Shown here: one piece after another, positions 36,395 through 47,959 of the stretch
How positions within the stretch are numbered: the stretch's first letter is position 1
Layout of the letters: every line of letters starts with the position of its first letter
Source of the DNA: Saccoglossus kowalevskii
Taxonomy: Eukaryota > Hemichordata > Enteropneusta > Harrimaniidae
Assembly (NCBI RefSeq): GCF_000003605.2
Contig: NW_003130356.1
Span: forward strand, 789,373-840,240
DNA length: 50,868 bases
Reading direction: 5' to 3'
Notes under the pieces: model-generated
Seen by the model: the letters and a program-made list of their open reading frames with translations, nothing else
The model's database searches: none
Told to the model about the DNA's origin: nothing
Program-made: the position numbers and the translations under genes

Positions 36395-36409
36395 TAGGTG
36401 ATATATTCC

Positions 36410-36610
36410 ATCACTACATTCAACATCATTAACATAATCCGAGCGACACTAAACGATACTAGTCTCTCACATCATCGTCCCGGCAACGTCTTGATTATCA
36501 GTACGTTGTGCTTCATCAGCGTCATCAAACCGCTCATGTTGATCGGCAGCTTGTTGACCAATAGGCTGAATGCTGTCGTTATGGATATACTGCTTGGTGA
36601 TATTTCCATA
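36410..36610 (-). pseudogene. Broken exon 2 of the secreted acidic protein family
   Basis: The minus strand reads HNDSIQPIGQQAADQHERFD, close to the intact exon at 39411-39698, but upstream the frame runs into Gypsy RT sequence (a YLDD box on the opposite strand at about 36625-36660) and the acidic tail degenerates. The 5' half of the exon is therefore lost. Confidence 0.65.
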
Positions 36611-36614
36611 GTGT

Positions 36615-36690
36615 TGGTTACATTGGAAGTTTACCTTGATGATATCACGGTTTTTGAGCACGTTTGAAAACACATTCTGTTCAACCCTGT
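36615..36690 (+). mobile_element. Gypsy RT YLDD fragment
   Basis: LEVYLDDITVFEHV is the catalytic box of Gypsy reverse transcriptase and matches the fragment at 35085-35125. It is now joined to a decayed exon of the secreted-protein family. Confidence 0.5.
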
Positions 36691-36877
36691 TTGTAGCTTC
36701 ACTGAAATACCAAATTTACGTCTATAATACGACCTCTTTGCAGATGAATATTTAATTTGTGAAATTAGAACAACTTGCTAGCCCAACAGTGTAAATTCAA
36801 TTCATAGTAAGAGGCGGTAAGCATGCTCATCGCGAAACAACGATGCTATGCATTCGAACATGATATTACATACATCA

Positions 36878-38030
36878 GAAACTCACAGCAAACGGTTTAT
36901 TTCCAGGACACCGAGTGTAGCGTTCAACCCTGAGACGTTTGATACCTGTTGAGGAATATATTCATCATATTATCAGCTGACAACTGTATACAATTATATA
37001 ATATAACGCAAGTTATTGGTCGAATAATACATCACTAAAAGGGGTTCTATTTCTATGAATTATCGAAGAAGATGGTGACGAACATAAATCGACATTTAAG
37101 ATATTGAGTTCAAAACAAAATAATAAAAACAATTGCGCAATAAGTTCAATGAAACAGAAACTATGACTTAAATCTGCCATTGACAAGGTATCCTGCATAC
37201 ATGTAATTCATATGACAGTGAAATCTAACAATTAAAATGCATGCTTGGTGGATGCACGATCACCATGTTGTGCCTAAAGCTAAAGGGTGTGTCCGCTATG
37301 TAAAACATGTGTACTGTGCTCTTTATTTATGTCGCACTAATGTTTAATAACGTCTTAGAAACATTTATTATAGCAATGAAATGAATATAAAACGGTTAGT
37401 TTACTTTTTGAGACCGGGACATCATCGCGGTGGTTTGCGTTGTTCACAAAAGTGTTGTACATATAAAACATCGTTATATTTGTAGTACAGGTTCTGTCTA
37501 AATGGTGCTTATCGATAAATCTGTATGCCCTTCGTCACCGTCTCCGCCACTCTCAGCTGGGACCATCGATCCATACCATAGCAATAACGATGCCGATAAT
37601 CAGCGCTGCTGTCCGGACATACATTATGGTGATTGGGCGAGTCAAATTCGAGTAAAATCATTAAAAGTTAGACAGATGTGACTTTTCTTTAGAGTGAAAA
37701 TATATAGCTATTGACAAACAGGAATTGTACAAGTCATTGCAAACTAATTTCACAACACATTTTTTAGTGTGTGTTTTTCGTTGTGAACACATTTTCTCTC
37801 TCAGATGTTCTGTTTCTCTCGCATTCTCACTCCTTTTCAATTTACGAGTTGTACAATGTTGTTTCATAATTTTCCATACAGATAAAAAGTTGGTAAAATA
37901 TTATGTTCGTGCGTGCATGGTCCATGTTTTCAAACGTTATGTTCGGATACGGCCATCTTCCATGTTCACGAGGTTTTTTAAAATTCACACGTCATAACAC
38001 GTGTAAGTTCTACTATAATGTACTGTGATT
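36878..38030 (-). repeat. Duplicated unit 2, with broken signal-peptide exon
   Basis: Second copy of the ~1.1-kb unit. It contains a former exon 1 (37624 to about 37500) with an intact signal-peptide start (MYVRTAALIIGIVIAMVW). A deletion after the cleavage region throws PAESGGDG-type sequence out of frame, and a TGA follows. The donor CCGGTAAG is also changed. Confidence 0.75.
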
Positions 38031-38035
38031 GAAAA

Positions 38036-39300
38036 ACGTTAGTGCAGACGTTAGTGCAGCCTGTTGAGGAATATATTCATCATATCACCAGCTAACAGCT
38101 GTGTAAAATTAAATAATGTAACGCAAGTTATTGGTCGAATAATACATCACTAAACGGGGTTCTATTTCTATGAATAATCAAAGAAGATGGTGACGAACAT
38201 AAATCGACATTTAAGATATTGAGTTCAAAACAAAAGAATAAAAACAATTGCGCAATAAGTTGAATGAAACAGAAACTATGACTTAAATCTGTCATTGACA
38301 AGGTATCCTGCATACATGTAATTCATATGACAGTGAAATCTAACAAATAAAATGCATGCTTGGTGGATGCACGATCACCATGTTGTGCCTAAAGCTAAAG
38401 GGTGTGTTCGCTGTGAAAAAACACGTGTACTTCGCTCTTTATTTATGTCGCACTAATGTTTAATAACGTCTTAGAAACATTTATTATAGCAATGAAATGA
38501 ATATAAAACGGTTAGTTTACTTTTTGAGGTCGGGACTTCATCGCGATGGTATGCGTTGTTCACAAAAGTGTTGTACGTATAGAACATCGTTATATTTTTA
38601 GTACATGTGCTGTCTGAATGGCGCTTAATATCGGCAAATCTGTATGCCCTTCGTCACCGTTTCCGCCACCCTCAGCTGGGACCATCGGTGCTTACCATAG
38701 CAATAACGATGTCGATAATCAGCGCTTCTGCCCGGACATACATTATGGTGATTGGGCGAGTCAAATTCGAGTAAAATCATAAAAAGTTAGACAGATGTGA
38801 CTTTTCTTTAGAGTGAAAATATATAGCTATTGGCCAACAGGAATTGTACAAATCATTGCAAAATAATTTCACAACACATTTTTTAGCGTGAGTTTTTCGT
38901 TGTGAACACATTTTCTCTCTCAGATGTTCTGTTTCTCTCGCATTCTCACTCCTTTTCTATTTACGAGTTGTGCAATGGTGTTTTATAATTTCTCAAACAA
39001 ATAAAAAGTCGTAAAATATTATGTTCTTATGTCCACGGTTCATGTTTTCAGACGTTACGTTCGGTTACGGCCATCTTACATATTCACGAGAATGTTTAAA
39101 ATTTACACGCAATAACACGTGTAAGTTCTACTATAATGTACTGTGATTGATAAACAGTTTTTAATTATCAGGAAAAAAGCTTTATTCGGATAAGAAACGC
39201 ACTGTCGTACGTACTGCACTGTCACTTTAAGCATATTTAATCTCAATTACTTCGTAAACATTGCTAAAGTTGTAAATACCACAGAACGTAAGAAAGTGAA
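38036..39300 (-). repeat. Duplicated unit 3, with broken signal-peptide exon
   Basis: Third copy of the unit. Exon 1 (38743 to about 38620) carries the same deletion and TGA as unit 2 and has CCGATA instead of the CCGGTA donor. Units 2 and 3 therefore derive from an already broken parent. The promoter block (TATTGGCCAACAGGAATTGT, about 38829) is kept. Confidence 0.75.
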
Positions 39301-39310
39301 AAACAGATAG

Positions 39311-39342
39311 ATAAATAAATAAATAAATAAATAAATAAATAT
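39311..39342. repeat. Short (ATAA)n microsatellite
   Basis: About eight ATAA units just past the stop codon of the gene at 39411-40264 (minus sense), homologous in position to the longer array at 36293. Confidence 0.85.
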
Positions 39343-39410
39343 GCATAAATTAAATGATATATTCCCTCACTACATTCAACATCCTTAACATAATCCAACA
39401 CTAAACGATA

Positions 39411-40264
39411 CTAGTCTCTCTCGTCACCGTCCGCGTCAACGTCTTGATCAGCAGGACGTTGTGCTCCGACAGCGTCGTCAAACCGCTCATGTTGATCTGC
39501 AGCTTGTTGACCAATAGGCTGAACGCTGTCGTTGTGGGTGTTCTGCTGGACGATGTCTTCACTATTTTTCATAGAGTTGGTTACATTCGATTTCAACCAG
39601 TGTCCTGGCTTGATTTGCGGTAGGTCACGAAAAATTTCGCTCAATTCGCTGAAATTTAGCATCTTCGCTCGTGTCTCTTCCGGAATAACGAATGTTAACT
39701 GGAAATGAAATAGTTTCAAGCGGATTTACATCTACAGAAGGGAGTTAAGAGAATGGGCTAATTTCGAAATATCCCTGAATGGCCTCAATGTAAGGAAAAC
39801 GACAACGTTCAATAACTATACAATTTAAATTTACTATCGAATATAAAATAACAAACGTTTATCGCTAAGGATGGAAATTGCCAAAAGACGATAAGGTGCT
39901 CCAATGTAAAAAGAAAAGTGCGCTTTCTGGTGGACGAAACCTCTGTCAAGGTAAGACAGTTTCATTTATTTGCGCTTTGGTAACACGTGGGCAATAGAAC
40001 GTATTCGCACCCCAAAAAGGCTCTTGCGCAATGTATCTCACCCCAGATTTTGTCTGAACAAACGCGTTATGAGCACATTGCAATTGATCCGACATGTCCA
40101 TGTGATTGTCGTTATTTTAGTGTTAAGTTTTTTGTGCTTACCGGCAAAGATTTTTGTCTCGCTTCGTTACCGTCTCGTGCACCCTGAGCTGGGACCGGCA
40201 ACTCATCGGCCCACACCATCACACTACCGATTCCTATAACCAACATAACGGCCCGGATATACAT
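39411..40264 (-). CDS. Small secreted acidic protein, family member B
   Basis: Two minus-strand exons: 40264-40142 (41 codons, donor CCG|GTAAGC) and 39698-39411 (95 codons plus TAG, acceptor TTTCCAG), phase 0, 443-bp intron, 136 residues. Exon 1 is a signal peptide (MYIRAVMLVIGIGSVMVWA) with a likely cut before DELPVPAQG. Exon 2 has a conserved IPEET start, a middle block (SDLPQI-type, HWLKSNVTNS with a possible N-glycosylation site), the family block SVQPIGQQAADQHERFDD and an acidic Asp-rich tail ending ADGDERD. There are no cysteines in the mature part. It is not recognised as any known family; a secreted, largely disordered acidic protein, perhaps a propeptide, is inference. A CCAAT box lies about 100 bp upstream of the ATG, as in the neighbour at 42046-43034. 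Confidence 0.65.
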
Positions 40265-40365
40265 TGTAGCGATTAGCGACTAGGATTCGACTCCACTGCC
40301 TTGTAAAATGTGTAACGAATGGCACCTTTCTTTTTGTGTGCAGTAGAAATAATTAAAAATCCCGA

Positions 40366-40387
40366 CCAATAGGAATTGTACAAATCA
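40366..40387 (-). promoter_or_regulatory. Conserved CCAAT promoter block, member B
   Basis: GACCAATAGGAATTGTACAA is shared almost base for base with 43143-43166 and, with CCAAC for CCAAT, with the units at 35830, 37710 and 38830. It lies 102 bp upstream of the ATG. The intervening sequences differ more, so the block is preferentially conserved. Confidence 0.55.
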
Positions 40388-40489
40388 CTAAATCGCTGCC
40401 CCGGATGTATAAAATAAAAGATGGCGACCAGATTCAAAAAAACTCCGTGGTAATGCATCTGGTAGGATTGTTCCATAAGAATTAAACGT

Positions 40490-42040
40490 ACTTCTCGTCA
40501 AAGAGTTGACGAAAAGGCATTTTTAACCAGTCAGTCTTCAAAATTACTGTCAACTATAGGTTTATTCATGTTAACTTGCTAATTTTAATATAGCTCGCAC
40601 ATAATTCCCTTATGTTAAATCACGTGGTCCCCGCATTTTCAATCGACCAATTAAAATTAGGCGTGTGAAAAAGAGGTTCAATGGGACAAAAAACAGACCA
40701 AGTTCTTGTTGAGAGCGAGAAAGCACTTCGATAAAGAAATTATCGACATTGTGAAATTTTTGCGTTTTTTTTGGGGGGGGGGAATCTGAAAAACTGATTT
40801 TGACAAGATAATTTAGAAATCTATATTAAGAAAAAATCATAACAAAATCTATTCCCTATGCAACCATAAATATTTCAGGAATACCGATTACACACAAATA
40901 TTACAGAAAAAAAGATATTCTGTATATTCCCTATATTTTTGCCATTATTTGTCTTAAATTATGACTGAAAGAAGCTGAATGAAATTACAAAATAGACATT
41001 TCACAATGTCGAAAACGGAATCGCAGTGTTCACGAGCCTTGTTTTTGCCCATTCTTTCCCGTCATTGAATCCGTTGTTTTCCAGGCACCCTATTTACATA
41101 TGAACAGCAGGCATATAAAAAGGTGACAATAGTTTGAGATAGTAGTTTAAAAAAGTGTAATTTTCATCAATGTTTGTCCCATTTTCTTTGGACGACAATT
41201 AGTTTCTTGGTCATACTTTTTTTTTTGCATTCTTATATTTGAAAATAAATCCTTGAAATAAAAGCACATCATGTTACTTAGTATTCCTTTATTTCGATTA
41301 TGAAATTACAGAAAAATTAAAACCACCATGAATATATTTATAAATTGTATACAAGTCATAACACTTTGTAAAAATCAAGTGATTCTGATGACATGTTTTA
41401 ATATTTTGTATTGGAACAATTATATTTAAACTACCGATAATATAATGATATTACAAAGTTATTGAGTCAACACAAAATCTGTGCACGTTCTGTGATCTGA
41501 GACTTATTTTGGCAAACGTGACTGATCGATTTCCATCTGGTGAGAAAACGTACTCACAATAATTATTTTGTAAATTCAAAAATAATTCCGTCACAATTAT
41601 CCAAATAAATATTTCACAGTTATAACCAAATCCTTGCCACGTTTTGTTCCTGGAATAAAGTAAATATTTTGCACATGTCGTGTTGTTTGTTATTTAATTT
41701 GAAATGATTTGTCTAGCAGAAATAGTCCCGAAAATGTGGTCTGAGCGGATAATCTTAATAAGCCGTCTTATATGTTTTGCTTTCACGGACTGCATTTCTT
41801 TCCAAATAGTTAATCATCATGCGTGTTTTACTAGTAACGGGTGTGTACTAACGTTTTACCAGCGCCCAGGGTGAGAGAAGTATTGATTATTTGTCGTATA
41901 CAAAAATAATTCAACCTGTAGAAAGTTTTCGGCAAACAAATAAATGCACATTTAGATCACACTATGTGATACTAGAACATTCAGATAGAATCAACAAAAC
42001 ATAATCAAAGCATAATTAACATATTCGATTCAAGGCTTAG
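40490..42040. other. AT-rich intergenic stretch, nothing recognised
   Basis: No coding frame, RNA gene or clear repeat. It has poly-T and poly-G tracts (for example G12 near 40772) and separates the two intact members of the secreted-protein family. Confidence 0.5.
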
Positions 42041-42045
42041 TGATG

Positions 42046-43034
42046 CTACTTTCTTTCGCCATCTTCGCTGTCAGCATCCGCGTCAGCAGGACGTTGAGCG
42101 CCATCAGCGTCATCATGTCGCCCTTGCTGATTTGGTGCGCCTTCACCAACAGGCTGAATGATGTCGTTGTCCACGTGCTGCTGGGGGAGGTCGACGCTGA
42201 TATCCATAATATGAGGGGCTGATGCACCCAGTTTAAATCCGTCGTTTAATTTAAACGGAGACAGGGGACCATGAACTTTCAGGCGTTCCCTCAACTCTTC
42301 CATTTTCTTAAGTGTCTCTTCCGGAATCTTGAGAATTGGTCCCAGACCTGCAACTGAAAGCTAAAAGTGACACATTTGTTAAACATGATTGTTTCTAGGG
42401 TAGTTTGGAGACCTCAACGAAAGAATTCACTCCCATGCTAATCAATAATAGACCATATATATTTCTAGCTAGTGTTCGTTGTTATAATAACTAACAACCA
42501 CAAAGGACTGACATGTGAAGGTTTAATTTGAACAAGGAACATGATTTGAAGCGTCACAACATCCTCAAAATCCGGTGTTCAAATTTGCTGAATATCCTTA
42601 TATTCATCTTCGTGACCGATAAAGAAATATTAAATAATAGTGCGACATCTGTTTAGTCGAACAGTGACGTCACGATGAGTAGTTATTCAAAGAAACGTGT
42701 TTAGGCCATTGGGCCATTGGGTGTGTCCCTCCGTGTGAAATACATGCAAGTATAACGTGTAGTCCCGTTGCACCGATGTTATAGTTGCCTTAGAAATAAA
42801 AAAAGTATTTTTTTTGGTGGACGTATGGCGTTGATACTGGCGCTATGCATATAGTAGGAGTTCAGTCTAACAATAGACCTCGTTACTAGGGTATGTGGCC
42901 TGATTGGTGCTTACCGGCTCAGCTCTTTGGCTATTATTACCGTCTCCACTACCCTCAGCTGGTACAGGAAGCTCATCAGCCCGTACCATACAAATAACGA
43001 TGCCGATAATCAGCGCTGCTGTCCGGATATACAT
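42046..43034 (-). CDS. Small secreted acidic protein, family member A
   Basis: Two minus-strand exons: 43034-42915 (40 codons, donor CCG|GTAAGC) and 42360-42046 (104 codons plus TAG, acceptor CACTTTTAG), phase 0, 554-bp intron, 144 residues. The signal peptide (MYIRTAALIIGIVICMVRA) probably ends before DELPVPAEGSGDGN. Exon 2 carries IPEETLKKMEELRERLKVHG, a short predicted helix, then SAPHIMDISVDLPQQHVDND, PVGEGAPNQQGRHDDADGAQ and an Asp/Glu-rich end (DADADSEDGERK). It aligns with member B along its length with the same intron position and phase, so they are paralogues. The mature protein is acidic and cysteine-free. Family and function are unknown. The gene has a TATA-like ATATATG about 80 bp and a CCAAT box about 112 bp upstream. 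Confidence 0.7.
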
Positions 43035-43142
43035 TGTGGTGATTAGAGGTGTTGTAGTCAACGATGTTGCGATCGCGGTGCCCTATTGTAAAATGCATAA
43101 CATATGGCACAACCTTCAAGCATATATGATGGAATACATGCT

Positions 43143-43166
43143 GACCAATAGGAATTTTACAAATCA
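43143..43166 (-). promoter_or_regulatory. Conserved CCAAT promoter block, member A
   Basis: GACCAATAGGAATTTTACAA matches the block upstream of member B at the same distance from the ATG. A second inverted CCAAT (GGCCAATCAACT, about 43190) lies farther upstream. Confidence 0.55.
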
Positions 43167-43299
43167 TTACAACAAGACATTCTATCATTGGCCAATCAAC
43201 TATAGAATCTAAACGTCAAACCAATCAGAAAGATTGCTTCATAATTTGTAAGCACATTAATTAATAGATGCAAAGGGTGAAGGACTAAGCGTCATTCTT

Positions 43300-44700
43300 A
43301 AAGATGCCTTGTATGTGCCTATTTTTTTCCCGTCCAAGCAGCAACCAAGAGGAGAGCTTGGTTGAGTGTAGACCAAAATTCTGCAGGACTACGTGCAAAA
43401 GGCTCAACATTCAATAATCGGAAAAGAAAGAATTTGTATTATTTTAATAACATGATTTCTAAGACTCACAGGAAAGTCGCCATTCACTTATAGAGTGGCA
43501 TATTATGGGCCATTTCAATGTTTTGATTGAAATTAGAAAGTGTAGTTGAAGGTATGAAAAAGCTTGACAAAAAACAGAGGCAGGAGTTTATGTTGGATGC
43601 GCTTGGCTCTCTTCTGGTTACATTAACATGAGCTATCGACTACATATTCTCCTCGCCTAAACTGTACAGTGGAACGATCATGATGTTCTATTTTTAAGAT
43701 GGCAAGAGGCCTGTTAAATCATGCTTATCAAAAATGTTGTGGCCCTGTGCAGTTATGGCTTCAGCCTATACCTGAAATCGTTGTTGAAACCCAAGAACAG
43801 AAAGCACCCCACTTCAGTAATTTAATTACAAAAACCTAATATTGCGAATATGCAGAAATTCGATAGCTTTTGTTACGCATATGAGCAAAATCCTAAGAAA
43901 TTAGATGATGGAAATGACAAAAAGTACATCTGTACATCTAGCGAATGTAGTATATAATTATGTATGAAAGCTGAGATGTGTGGGGGATATAATGAAGGAC
44001 TTATTAATTGCGTTATAAATGATGAGTGTATAAAGAAAGGAAACAATAGTAATAGAAAGTGTGAACTTGTTGGTTCTGGTGAAGTCTACAATGTAGACTA
44101 CATAGACCCCGAAATGTTTGTCCTGATGAACATGTTTGCAGACACCAAAAGATAGATGATAGTCTATTTTATTAGTCTAGAATTATTTTGTGCATCGTTG
44201 TTATAATCTCACTAGTGTGCCCGAATCAAACCAGGATTTTACCTGATTGCAATAAGTGCCGAGTAATACTTTTGATTTGAGGACACACTGTCACAAGACA
44301 GAGAGGCAGGGGGTCACTGGGTAAAAGCTGTTAAATTGGATCAAAAATAATAAAGAACATTATAAGGCCAGGTTTGTGGCAAAGGGCTAATTACATGTAA
44401 TAAAGTGGGATTGTACCTCAGTACCAGCTGCAACATTGGGGGCGATTTTTGAGAGAACTGTTATGTGATAGGACTAGTCATGATTTAATGTGATAACCAG
44501 GAAGCAATGGCACTTGCTAAAAATCCTACTCAAAATCAAAACACAGATATAGTACTATTTAGAACGTGGTGGAGTTCAGGAAGATTATGTATGGAGACCA
44601 CATATGTGTCTTCAAATAAGAATATTGCTGATGTACTTGATAAGCTTGTGCCTATAATTAAAAATGAGAAATTCAGAGGTAATTGAAAGGTAATTTTTTA
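43300..44700 (+). mobile_element. Ty1/copia relic
   Basis: Broken plus-strand frames show integrase-like KMARGLLNHA (about 43700), the RT start (VKAVKLDQK, then YKARFVAKG-like text at about 44325-44390) and the RNase H C-terminus (NQEAMALAKNPTQ at 44497, then VSSNKNIADVLDK, ending FRGN at about 44690). The order integrase-RT-RNase H is that of copia, not Gypsy. A 63-codon frame (43964-44155) lies inside with no recognised motif. Many stops: not active. Confidence 0.6.
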
Positions 44701-44764
44701 TTTGATTATTTCTCAGTACTTTGATTTAAACCATACTAATGGTTGTATTTTAATAATGTGTTCG

Positions 44765-45007
44765 TTAAAGTTAGTTGTATTTTAAACTGGGATTTTCCCT
44801 TAATCCAATGCGCTCAACTTGTACTGAATACCGCCAGTGACTTCTTCGATACCTTCCAGTCACCTAAAAATTACCAAATTAAACCTTGAAAACTTTCCAG
44901 TTTGTACTCGTTGTTCTATGCAACAGTCAAAGTCGCCATCTTTGTTTATAATAGACGCATATATCTCGCGCATGCGTGGCGCGACGACTACCGCTCTTCA
45001 AGTTTAA
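44765..45007. mobile_element. TTAA-flanked MITE, family B, copy 1
   Basis: Shares with 46499-46795 the blocks TGAATACCGCCAGTGACT, AGTTTGTACTCGTTG, CAACAGTCAAAGTCGCCATC and ATATCTCGCGCATGCGTGGC, in the same order and orientation. The right end GCGCGACGACTACCGCT to TTAA is intact. The left end is shortened or degraded. Confidence 0.75.
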
Positions 45008-45285
45008 GCTGTAAATTCCACTGAGTGTGTAAGACCTAGAAATATTGGTCCGTGAGTTTCTGTAAGTTTCCTTTATGCACAAGTAGGAACAATTCCTGAC
45101 TGACAATATGGTTATGGATTTTGTTTTTGTTGTTGTACTCTAGTATCTTTCTTTTATTTCGATTCCCCCATCGACGAGAGTAACTTCGTGAAATAACCTA
45201 AGGTGAGTAGCTCTACAGGAACCCTGGCGGTTTCTGACCTCTGATTGCATAAGACGGTTGTTGCAATATGTAAAGATGTACTCCT

Positions 45286-47952
45286 CTAGTCGTTGAAACT
45301 TTTTCGTCGGGCCACCGGTCTTCTCATCTGCTGAAGTAAAATCATGTTCACATGTTCGATGGACTGATTCACCATCACCTGCATACTCTCTGAAAACGGG
45401 TCAGCTGAAAATACGAAATTCGCCCCTTTTCGATGAAATAGGCCCTCCGTTTTCTGTATCAGGCAATCGGCTCGCACCTCACTGTCCGAAATATTCAGAA
45501 ACCTCGTGATTTCAAACATTGTTCGTTGGGTGTTCTCTAACGCGTCTTCGTAGTGGATAACCAGCCGAGGAAAGTCGCGTAGCAACCACAAGGTAGTGAT
45601 ACCTTCCCAATATTGCAGATAATCATTAACCATGGCGTTCCATCCTAAATAAAACAAATCGTATGGGGTGATCATTAGAAACACTGAGAGGAAGATGATA
45701 AATAGCTGGGCAAATATTTTTTCTGGAGGGAAATGTTTTGGTTACGATGGTAATGTTGGTTTTAAATAACACTTAATTACCATTCATTCTTAAAGCGCCA
45801 TGGTCGTCGATCCACGTCCTGTTCGATATGGGTCCCATGCGATGTATACAATGCTTGTAAAATATACAAAATTGTTGCGCTTTAAAGGGCGGTTGTCGTC
45901 GAGCGCGTTCATACTTATATCGAACACCACGTAGCGCGGTAACTACCACATTTAAGATATTGAGTATAGTCACCGACGTTAGATAGAATGAGATACAAAA
46001 TTGAACACTTACTCACCCCCAGAATCCGTGAAATCGACTTCCTTCGCAAAGCCCACGTGACCTCCACCAGTCTGCCGGTGACGCTCTGAAATAATGGCGT
46101 CGTAAGGGTTCCTGATAATTAATATAGCGGCGTCAAACTTATCGACGTGCTCACTGTCTGTTTCATGTGTTTTAACGACGATGGTATTTCTCTCGAGCCA
46201 ATCGTATTTTTCACCTCGAAACCCTGAAAAATAGCAAACACAGTGCGATTAGTTTGTTTATTTAATAAACCCCCATGTGGGTTTCACAGGGAACCTGTGT
46301 GCCATGTTTGAAGTTCCTATCTATTATCGCTTGTAGCTCAATATAAACGCATACTAATCTTTGACCTCAAAATGTGATAAGGTCTTGTGAATCTGTCAGG
46401 GAACATGTGTGATAATTTTGATAGCACTGGCCAATTTCGTTTTTCTTATGTACATGTAGTTATATTATAAACACATGCTGTGAACTTGAACGTAATGGTT
46501 AAAGCGCGGTAGTCGTCACGCTGCGCCTGTGCGACATTTGTGTTGATAAAGATTGATTTTCCCATAATCCAATGCGTTCTTCAAATTGAAATCACAAGTA
46601 TGAGGTTTGATATTGGCGCGACTTGCACTGAATACCGCTGGTGACTCCTTCGATACCTTTCAAGTCACCTAATTAAAACTTGAAACGTCTCAGTTTGTAC
46701 TCGTTGATCTGCGCAACAGTCAAAGTCGCAATCTTTTTTTTATATGAGACCCGTATATCTCGCGCATGCGTGGCGCGACGACTAGCGCCCTTTAAATGAT
46801 GGCGATCGTCCCACAACACGTGCTCGAATTTGTAAACAAACAATGTATTTTGCACGTTATGAATCGAACAGAACGCGACGACGTGTAGTGTGAAATATCG
46901 CCCTCGGCGGCCGAGGTGATTATTTTCTCAGACTTGCAGGCAGTTCGATTTCCACAGGAAATTAGCGAATCCAGCGTCACGTCAACTTTGTTAAAAAAAC
47001 AAGTAAAAGTAATGCTATACAGCAATGTTACTGGTGACAGCATTAAACAATTGTGCTTGCGGTGCCGCTATATATCTACATTACCTGCACGAAAAAGAAC
47101 CGCGTCCGAATAAAAACTCCCAGTGTAATAACCAGTAACTCTTTCGATTAAATATCTGATCCATGTGTTGCCAGAGCCAGGGAAACTTGCTAGCGCCACC
47201 AACGGTCGACTTCCTGGTGCGATCAACGTCTTTGTTTCGCAAATGTCAATGTTTGCTGAAATGTGATATACACAACTATATTAGGTCGACACAAACGCTG
47301 TTAGCTAGATAGATTGCTCATGTTTTATGTATGGGCGTCAGCTTGCTGAATTGACCCCTCTCCTTGGTGTGTCAGCTGGCAGCGGACACGCAATATCAAC
47401 AAATTAGTTTACACTATACCCACTAACACGGAGCTGTCATATTAATAATAATAAGGTACACATATTAAAATAGACATATCAATTCTGAAATTGTTTCGCT
47501 ACAATTACGTCGGGGGATTGTCGATAAACGAGTTGAGACCCGATGCTAGCAGTTTTCAACAGCAGACAAACAGCTTGAGATCTACACCTAATACTTACAC
47601 AACAGGCGTGCATCTTCCGGAAATTGGGTGTAATCTTTTTTTTTTATAATACTCTCTAGTCTGCCCGAGCACACCCCATACTTAATTGCATCGGGTTATA
47701 TTAACGATTGAAGTGTGCTCAGTATGTAATACTATTAAAGTAAGTTGACATAAATAAAATATATATATATATAAACAACAACCCATTATATTCACCCTTA
47801 CATTTCACGTCGCGTCCAGGCGTATAGGCAAGAATATTAACGTCCTCAACGAGCTCCGTGGAAAAGAGGAATGCGGTTATTATCCAAGCTGTAACAGTCA
47901 CAACTGAAATTATTGCCGAGCGTCGTATCATTCGCGTGCAACATCGTCTCAT
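45286..47952 (-). CDS. Type II membrane sulfotransferase, WSCD/CG9164-like
   Basis: Four minus-strand exons joined in phase 1: 47952-47802, 47255-47085, 46223-46017 and 45644-45286 (TAG), 295 residues. Residues 1-12 are basic and cytosolic ([12 protein letters not shown]), then one membrane helix ([19 protein letters not shown]), then the lumenal part. The PAPS 5'-phosphosulfate loop is [20 protein letters not shown], followed by GYYTGSFY; the 3'-phosphate site is [15 protein letters not shown], preceded by VVKTHE and followed by [16 protein letters not shown] and MFEITRFL follow. These are the signature blocks of the WSCD/CG9164 branch of Golgi sulfotransferases. The WSC domains found in vertebrate WSCD1/2 are absent, as in the short fly form. 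The acceptor substrate is unknown. An alternative exon 1 donor six bases farther (47796) would also keep the frame. A MITE sits in intron 2. Confidence 0.9.
46499..46795. mobile_element. TTAA-flanked MITE, family B, copy 2
   Basis: 297 bp bounded by TTAA (46499-46502 and 46792-46795). The inverted ends are AGCGCGGTAGTCGTCACGC and GCGCGACGACTAGCGCCCT. It lies within intron 2 of the sulfotransferase gene. Its ends resemble those of family A (GTCGTCAC), suggesting a common transposase. Confidence 0.85.
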
Positions 47953-47959
47953 TGTAATC

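Noticed and set aside
36398-36667. 89-codon plus-strand ORF as a gene
   Set aside because: Most of it is antisense to a broken exon 2; only the last residues are a Gypsy RT box.
37725-37997. 90-codon plus-strand ORF and its relatives at 35893-36112
   Set aside because: They fall in duplicated non-coding promoter flank, are disrupted in sister copies and show no domain.
42904-43212. 102-codon plus-strand ORF
   Set aside because: It is the antisense shadow of exon 1 of the secreted acidic gene and its promoter.
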